From positions 1 through 8,472 of the forward strand of contig CAVURW010000244.1 in assembly GCA_963743595.1 (NCBI GenBank): a stretch of 8,472 bases of DNA, read 5' to 3'. The first letter of the stretch is position 1; each line of letters starts with the position of its first letter. Below the pieces are notes generated by a model. The model searched no databases and had not been told where the DNA came from. It saw only the letters and a list, made by a program, of their open reading frames with translations. Below, piece by piece: positions 5,188 to 8,472 of the stretch. Source of the DNA: CAVURW01 sp963743595. Its GTDB lineage: Bacteria; Verrucomicrobiota; Verrucomicrobiia; Methylacidiphilales; UBA1321. A program made the translations under genes and the position numbers.

Positions 5188-6645
5188 ATGCGCACACATT
5201 TCTCATCGAAAACCGCCTCTCTGCGAACTCTCGCAGCTCTGCTGTTTTGTTTGGGCGCGCTCATCTGTTCTTGTGGTTCGGCGTTTGCGTTTAATTGGGA
5301 AACCGCCACGGTAGAGGGTCGCGATTGCGTGACGCTCCGCTCGTTCTGCGAGTTTTATCGCTTTCCTTACACAGAACCCCATGGCGATTACTTCGTCAGC
5401 AATAACGGAAGCCATACCATCCGCATCAAAGTGGGTAGCCCCGATCTGCACCTCGATGGCGTTCATTTCGTCATGAGCTTCCCGATTGCTGGCGGTGATC
5501 ACGACTGGTTGGTCTCCCGTATGGACGTCATCAAACTGTTTGAACCCATCCTTCGTCCTGAAGAAATTCCGAATCGCCACTCCATTCGCGGAATTGTCAT
5601 CGATCCCGGCCATGGTGGAGCCGACAATGGTGCCTCGAATCGCCTGGGCATGGAGAAAAACTACACGCTCGATACCGCTTTTAAACTCGAGAAGATCCTA
5701 AAGGCCGAGGGCTTGCAAGTGGTGCTCACACGCCGCACAGATGAATTCGTAGATCTTTACGAACGCGCGCGCATCGCTTCCCAATACTCGAACTTCGCCT
5801 TCGTCAGTATTCACTACAATTGCGCCACGCCAGAAGCTTCCGGTCTGGAAACATACTGCGTTACGCCCTGTGGTTCCGCTTCGACCTCCTCTCTTTACCT
5901 TTCGCACTCTGACGGTCAGCGCCTTCCTGGCAATCAAGACGACGCACTGAACATCCTCCTCGCCGCTTGCGTCCAGAGCGAAATCATTCGGCTGAATCCC
6001 GGCGATCAAACGGCAGATCGCGGTGTAAAACGCGCCCGGTTCGTGGTGATTAAACAAAACGTGTTGCCGGCGATTCTCGTCGAGGGTGGCTTCGTTTCTA
6101 ACCCGATGGAAGCCCGACTTGTAAATGCGGATAGCTACCGGCAAAACCTCGCAGATGCCATCGCACGCGGCATCTTCAAGTTCATTTCACTCAATGGCGG
6201 CCATCATTTCACTTTCTTCTCGAACGATGCGCAGGCCAATAACCTGACCGTGCCCAACAACACGGTGCCTGCTCCGGCCGTGAAGCCGCCGACCCCAGTT
6301 GCGCCAGTCGCCCCTGTGGCCGCGACAAACACTCAGATCGCCGCCACGACCCTAGTGAAATCGCATAAGCACAAGACTGTTGCTGATCCGATCGCGAACA
6401 AGCCGGTGCCGACGCCCGCCACCATCGCCGCCAATCAACCCTACGCGCCCGCGCCTGCCGCTCCCGCTCCTACGGAACCAACCACCGTCTCCACTCTTCC
6501 TCCCGTCGCGAAGAAAAACAATTCCCTGAATCTGACAGAACCTGCTCCCCCTGCGCCGACCACTAAGGACGATCAAAATGCTGCCAGAAGCGAGCCCGAT
6601 GAACCCCCCGTCCGCGCAAATGACAGCCAGTCTACCCAGCCGTAA
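5188..6645 (+). CDS. Periplasmic N-acetylmuramoyl-L-alanine amidase (Amidase_3, zinc) with Pro/Ala-rich tail
   Basis: This enzyme hydrolyses the bond between N-acetylmuramic acid and L-alanine in peptidoglycan, as AmiA/B/C do in cell separation. Residues 1-34 form a signal peptide (hydrophobic core 15-27, ending GSAFA). Residues 35-128 form a small beta-rich domain (EGRDCVTLRSFCEFY and similar), resembling the copper-amine-oxidase-N-like stalk domains of envelope proteins. The catalytic domain spans about 132-335: zinc ligands His142 (DPGHGG), Glu156 (MEKNYTLD) and His209 (SIHYN), and catalytic Glu299 (LVEGGFVSNP). All are present, so it should be active. Residues about 345-485 are low-complexity Pro/Ala/Thr with some Lys/His, probably a flexible tail in or across the wall; no known wall-binding domain is visible there. 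No Shine-Dalgarno precedes the ATG, but it directly precedes the signal peptide. Its last 68 bases overlap murI. Confidence 0.92.
   Translation: MRTHFSSKTASLRTLAALLFCLGALICSCGSAFAFNWETATVEGRDCVTLRSFCEFYRFPYTEPHGDYFVSNNGSHTIRIKVGSPDLHLDGVHFVMSFPIAGGDHDWLVSRMDVIKLFEPILRPEEIPNRHSIRGIVIDPGHGGADNGASNRLGMEKNYTLDTAFKLEKILKAEGLQVVLTRRTDEFVDLYERARIASQYSNFAFVSIHYNCATPEASGLETYCVTPCGSASTSSLYLSHSDGQRLPGNQDDALNILLAACVQSEIIRLNPGDQTADRGVKRARFVVIKQNVLPAILVEGGFVSNPMEARLVNADSYRQNLADAIARGIFKFISLNGGHHFTFFSNDAQANNLTVPNNTVPAPAVKPPTPVAPVAPVAATNTQIAATTLVKSHKHKTVADPIANKPVPTPATIAANQPYAPAPAAPAPTEPTTVSTLPPVAKKNNSLNLTEPAPPAPTTKDDQNAARSEPDEPPVRANDSQSTQP
6565..6569 (+). promoter_or_regulatory. Shine-Dalgarno sequence of murI inside the amidase gene
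   Basis: AAGGA at 6565-6569 lies 8 bases before the ATG at 6578, an ideal spacing. The alternative in-frame murI starts at 6599 and 6620 lack a comparable site, so this element decides the start. It is the only clear Shine-Dalgarno sequence before any gene in the window and lies within codons for the disordered amidase tail. Confidence 0.6.
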
Positions 6646-7495
6646 TTCCGCCCCGATCGGTGCCTTTGATTCGGGAGTTGGTGGCCTTACAGTAGTCCGG
6701 GCGATCCGGGAGCTTTTACCGCTCGAAAACATCATCTACCTCGGCGATACGGCCCGAGTGCCCTACGGCAATAAATCGCCCGATACAATCAAGCGTTACT
6801 CGCTTGAGATCGATTCCTACCTGGAACAGCAAAACATCAAGGCGCTCGTCGTCGCGTGCAACACCGCCTCAGCCCACGCGCTGAACATTCTCCAGGAACG
6901 CGCTAAGGTCCCCGTGCTCGGCGTGATCGCTCCCGGAGTGCAAGCAGCGCTCGCCGCCAGTCACACCCGCCGAATCGGCATCCTAGGCACGCAAGGCACC
7001 ATCCAGAGCAACACCTATCAACTGCTCCTCCGCAAGCTCAGCCCCAAGGTCCACATCGTGGCTAATCCCGCACCGCTGCTTGTCTCGTTAATCGAGGAAA
7101 ATTGGCTCGATCATCCCGCCACCCGACTCATTTTGCAGGAATACCTGACGCCGCTTCAGGCCGCTCAGGTCGATACCATTGTGCTCGCCTGCACCCATTA
7201 CCCACTGCTGAAACCGCTGGCTCGCGAGATCCTCGGACCGGACGTAACGCTCGTCGATTCGGCGGAGAATCTCGCACTCACCCTCGCCCGTGTCTTGAAC
7301 GAAAACGATCTGGCCCGCCAACCCCTCTCACCGTCGTCTGACCCCGACGAACCGATTCCCCCACAGATACTCGATCCGGGTCACACCGCTATCCGCGTGA
7401 CCGATCTCTCCCCGCAATTCAAACGCCTAGCTGAGCAATTCCTCGGTGGCTCCGTCCCAGACTTGGAACAGGTAACGTTGCCCTCGGTTTCCTAA
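6578..7495 (+). CDS. murI: Glutamate racemase
   Basis: MurI interconverts L- and D-glutamate without cofactor, supplying D-glutamate for the second position of the peptidoglycan stem peptide. The protein is 305 residues from the ATG at 6578. Conserved blocks are PIGAFDSGVGGLTVVR (26-41, substrate-binding Asp31 and Ser32), YLGDTARVPYGNKS (54-67), VVACNTASA with catalytic Cys94, and VLACTHYPLL with the second catalytic Cys205 and neighbouring His207. Both acid/base cysteines are thus present. The first 25 residues, largely in the overlap with the amidase, are not conserved; most relatives begin just before PIG. Starts at 6599 (Met8) or 6620 (Met15) are therefore possible, but only 6578 has a Shine-Dalgarno. 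A C-terminal extension after about residue 252 includes a Pro/Asp-rich linker (SPSSDPDEPIPPQ). Translational coupling with the upstream amidase is likely, pairing wall hydrolysis with precursor supply. Confidence 0.94.
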   Translation: MLPEASPMNPPSAQMTASLPSRNSAPIGAFDSGVGGLTVVRAIRELLPLENIIYLGDTARVPYGNKSPDTIKRYSLEIDSYLEQQNIKALVVACNTASAHALNILQERAKVPVLGVIAPGVQAALAASHTRRIGILGTQGTIQSNTYQLLLRKLSPKVHIVANPAPLLVSLIEENWLDHPATRLILQEYLTPLQAAQVDTIVLACTHYPLLKPLAREILGPDVTLVDSAENLALTLARVLNENDLARQPLSPSSDPDEPIPPQILDPGHTAIRVTDLSPQFKRLAEQFLGGSVPDLEQVTLPSVS

Positions 7496-7515
7496 CGACC
7501 AACGACCAAGCTCTA

Positions 7516-7887
7516 ATGCCAACGTTGAAAGTCGATCTCATCATTGAAGACAACACCACTGGCGAGTTCGTTCTATGCCTCGTGGAAAATGGACCGTGGT
7601 CCGACCTTCAATTACAATTGTCCAACTTACAACAGCGACTGTACGACTCGTTTGACGCAATCGTAGATGGCCACGTTGCAGCTAAGTTTCCGCAGTCTAT
7701 CGGTCGAAGATTCCGGCTGCAAATTGATGCGTATAATGAACCGCCACAGCCTGTTTGCGAGCTGGTGAAAAAGTTTGATCGACACATACAGAGCGCTCCT
7801 GAACTCCGTAGTGCGCTCGTTAATAGTTCTTACGTTAAGGAATTGCGACTGGTAACAAGGTTCGATCCTGGCCACTGTTCTGTATAA
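7516..7887 (+). CDS. Small cytoplasmic protein of unknown function (DUF6572-like appearance)
   Basis: A 123-residue protein without signal peptide or membrane segment. The layout is a beta-strand pair (VDLIIEDNTTGEFVLCLVEN), a GPW turn at 26-28, an amphipathic helix with LQQRLYDSFDAIVDG, and a second strand region (KFPQSIGRRFRLQIDAYNEP). The order (a strand ending in an acidic turn with Trp, a helix beginning with LQ, a xGxxxxxxP step, then a strand) reminds me of DUF6572, a family of unknown function; this is a memory-based resemblance, not a search result. G+C is about 48% by hand count, lower than murI, which hints at different ancestry or weak codon selection. It begins 20 bp after murI, with a tandem 7-base repeat (ACGACCA twice, 7495-7508) in the gap and no Shine-Dalgarno, and may be read through from murI. 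Its last codons contain a TATAAT likely to serve the next gene. Confidence 0.68.
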   Translation: MPTLKVDLIIEDNTTGEFVLCLVENGPWSDLQLQLSNLQQRLYDSFDAIVDGHVAAKFPQSIGRRFRLQIDAYNEPPQPVCELVKKFDRHIQSAPELRSALVNSSYVKELRLVTRFDPGHCSV

Positions 7888-7888
7888 T
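7883..7888 (+). promoter_or_regulatory. Perfect TATAAT -10 box, candidate promoter for the esterase gene
   Basis: TATAAT overlaps the stop codon (7885-7887) of the preceding small gene. The sequence 16-18 bp upstream (around TTCGAT, 7861-7866) is a poor -35. Initiation would fall near 7895, leaving a leader of about 42 bases before the GTG at 7937. The exact -10 match makes it a reasonable candidate despite the weak -35. Confidence 0.4.
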
Positions 7889-7936
7889 TCGAGAGCTCCT
7901 TGCACTCGCCACCGTTTTCGTTTACCCCTGTCCATT

Positions 7937-8472
7937 GTGCACCCCCATGTCTATTTTAGATTCGGCGCGCTGATCCTCGTCCTCGTGGCGGTGATTTTTT
8001 TCCTGCCTAGCTACTCATCTCGAAATTTTTTTGTGCGCGATACGAATTGGATTCATCACATTGTCCGGGACGTCGCTTATGGCCCCTCACCCTCACAAAA
8101 GCTCGATCTCTATTTTCCGAACGATGTGCCGCCACCCTACCCCGTCATTGTGGCGGTTCACGGCGGTGCCTTTAAGTATGGAGACAAAGCCGATGCTCAG
8201 CTCAACCCGGTGCTGGAAGCGGTTCGACGCAACTACGCCGTCGCCTCGATTAATTACCGGCTGAGTAGTGAAGCTCCCTTCCCCGCAGCCGTTATCGATG
8301 TGAAAGGTGCCGTGCGCTTTCTGCGGGCTCATGCTGCGGCCTACGGCCTCGATTCCAAGCGATTCGTCGCCTGGGGCGATTCGGCGGGCGGCAATCTGGT
8401 GGCGATGCTCGGAACGACCGGCAACAGCAAAGCCTTCGACGACGCCTCCCTAGGTAACCTCGATCAGCCGAG
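7937..8472 (+). CDS. Membrane-anchored alpha/beta-hydrolase (esterase/lipase-like), 3' end beyond the window
   Basis: The frame is open from the GTG at 7937 to the right edge, 178 codons. Residues 9-24 are a hydrophobic segment (FGALILVLVAVIFFLP) after a short His/Arg-containing start, a signal anchor or uncleaved signal peptide placing the enzyme outside the cytoplasm. The catalytic part shows the oxyanion-hole motif HGGAF at 75-79, YRLSSEAPFPAAVIDVKGA with the family's typical spacing, and the nucleophile elbow GDSAGG with Ser149. This is the pattern of the hormone-sensitive-lipase/BD-FAE type of carboxylesterases, which cleave ester bonds; the substrate cannot be told. The catalytic Asp and His should lie past the edge. 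Between the in-frame TAA at 7853-7855 and the HGG motif there is no ATG, and GTG 7937 is the first standard start codon, so it is chosen, though no Shine-Dalgarno is seen. Confidence 0.85.
   Translation, partial: MHPHVYFRFGALILVLVAVIFFLPSYSSRNFFVRDTNWIHHIVRDVAYGPSPSQKLDLYFPNDVPPPYPVIVAVHGGAFKYGDKADAQLNPVLEAVRRNYAVASINYRLSSEAPFPAAVIDVKGAVRFLRAHAAAYGLDSKRFVAWGDSAGGNLVAMLGTTGNSKAFDDASLGNLDQP

Noticed and set aside
7495..7508. Tandem 7-base repeat ACGACCA between murI and the small gene
   Set aside because: Two short copies only; not enough to call an iteron, attachment site or regulatory element.

Overview
The window is an ordinary bacterial chromosomal stretch with moderately high G+C, gene-dense and almost entirely on the plus strand. 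The best guess for the source is a Gram-negative bacterium of the Verrucomicrobiota or a related group. The reasons are a class I ketol-acid reductoisomerase with an unusual Tyr in its cofactor loop, a galactokinase with a GNHTDYN motif, a secreted zinc amidase with a long Pro/Ala tail, an outer-membrane-like protein ending in Phe, and start codons that mostly lack Shine-Dalgarno sequences. This placement rests on remembered family features, not on a search, and is only moderately secure.

Layout: (1) Bases 1-448 hold the N-terminal 149 codons of an AT-rich (about 39% G+C by hand count) minus-strand gene that runs off the left edge. Just upstream of it, on the same strand, is a 36-codon open frame that may be the tail of a lost partner gene. 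Composition rises to typical values near base 580, so this looks like the edge of an acquired segment. (2) Bases 581-734 form a hairpin-rich leader for a secreted, probably outer-membrane protein (735-1910). (3) Bases 2006-3070 contain a promoter and ilvC (branched-chain amino acid synthesis), followed after 9 bp by an exported TPR protein (3080-3898) and after 15 bp by galK (3914-5014). These three probably share a transcript, although a perfect 11-bp inverted repeat lies at the start of the TPR gene. (4) After an AT-rich gap with promoter-like sequences come two cell-wall genes, a periplasmic N-acetylmuramoyl-L-alanine amidase (5188-6645) and glutamate racemase murI (6578-7495). They overlap by 68 bp, and the only clear Shine-Dalgarno sequence in the window lies in the overlap. 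(5) A small cytoplasmic protein of unknown function (7516-7887) follows, then a membrane-anchored alpha/beta-hydrolase (7937 to the right edge, truncated) preceded by a perfect TATAAT.

Functionally, amidase plus MurI form a peptidoglycan pair: one cleaves the stem peptide from the glycan, the other supplies D-glutamate for new stem peptides. ilvC and galK are housekeeping metabolism with no obvious link to each other. I found no mobile element, CRISPR array, tRNA or rRNA, and no convincing new multi-gene system. The most notable points are the composition boundary at the left edge, the near-leaderless ilvC promoter, the inverted repeat inside the TPR gene's signal-peptide codons, the amidase/murI overlap and the scarcity of Shine-Dalgarno sequences.
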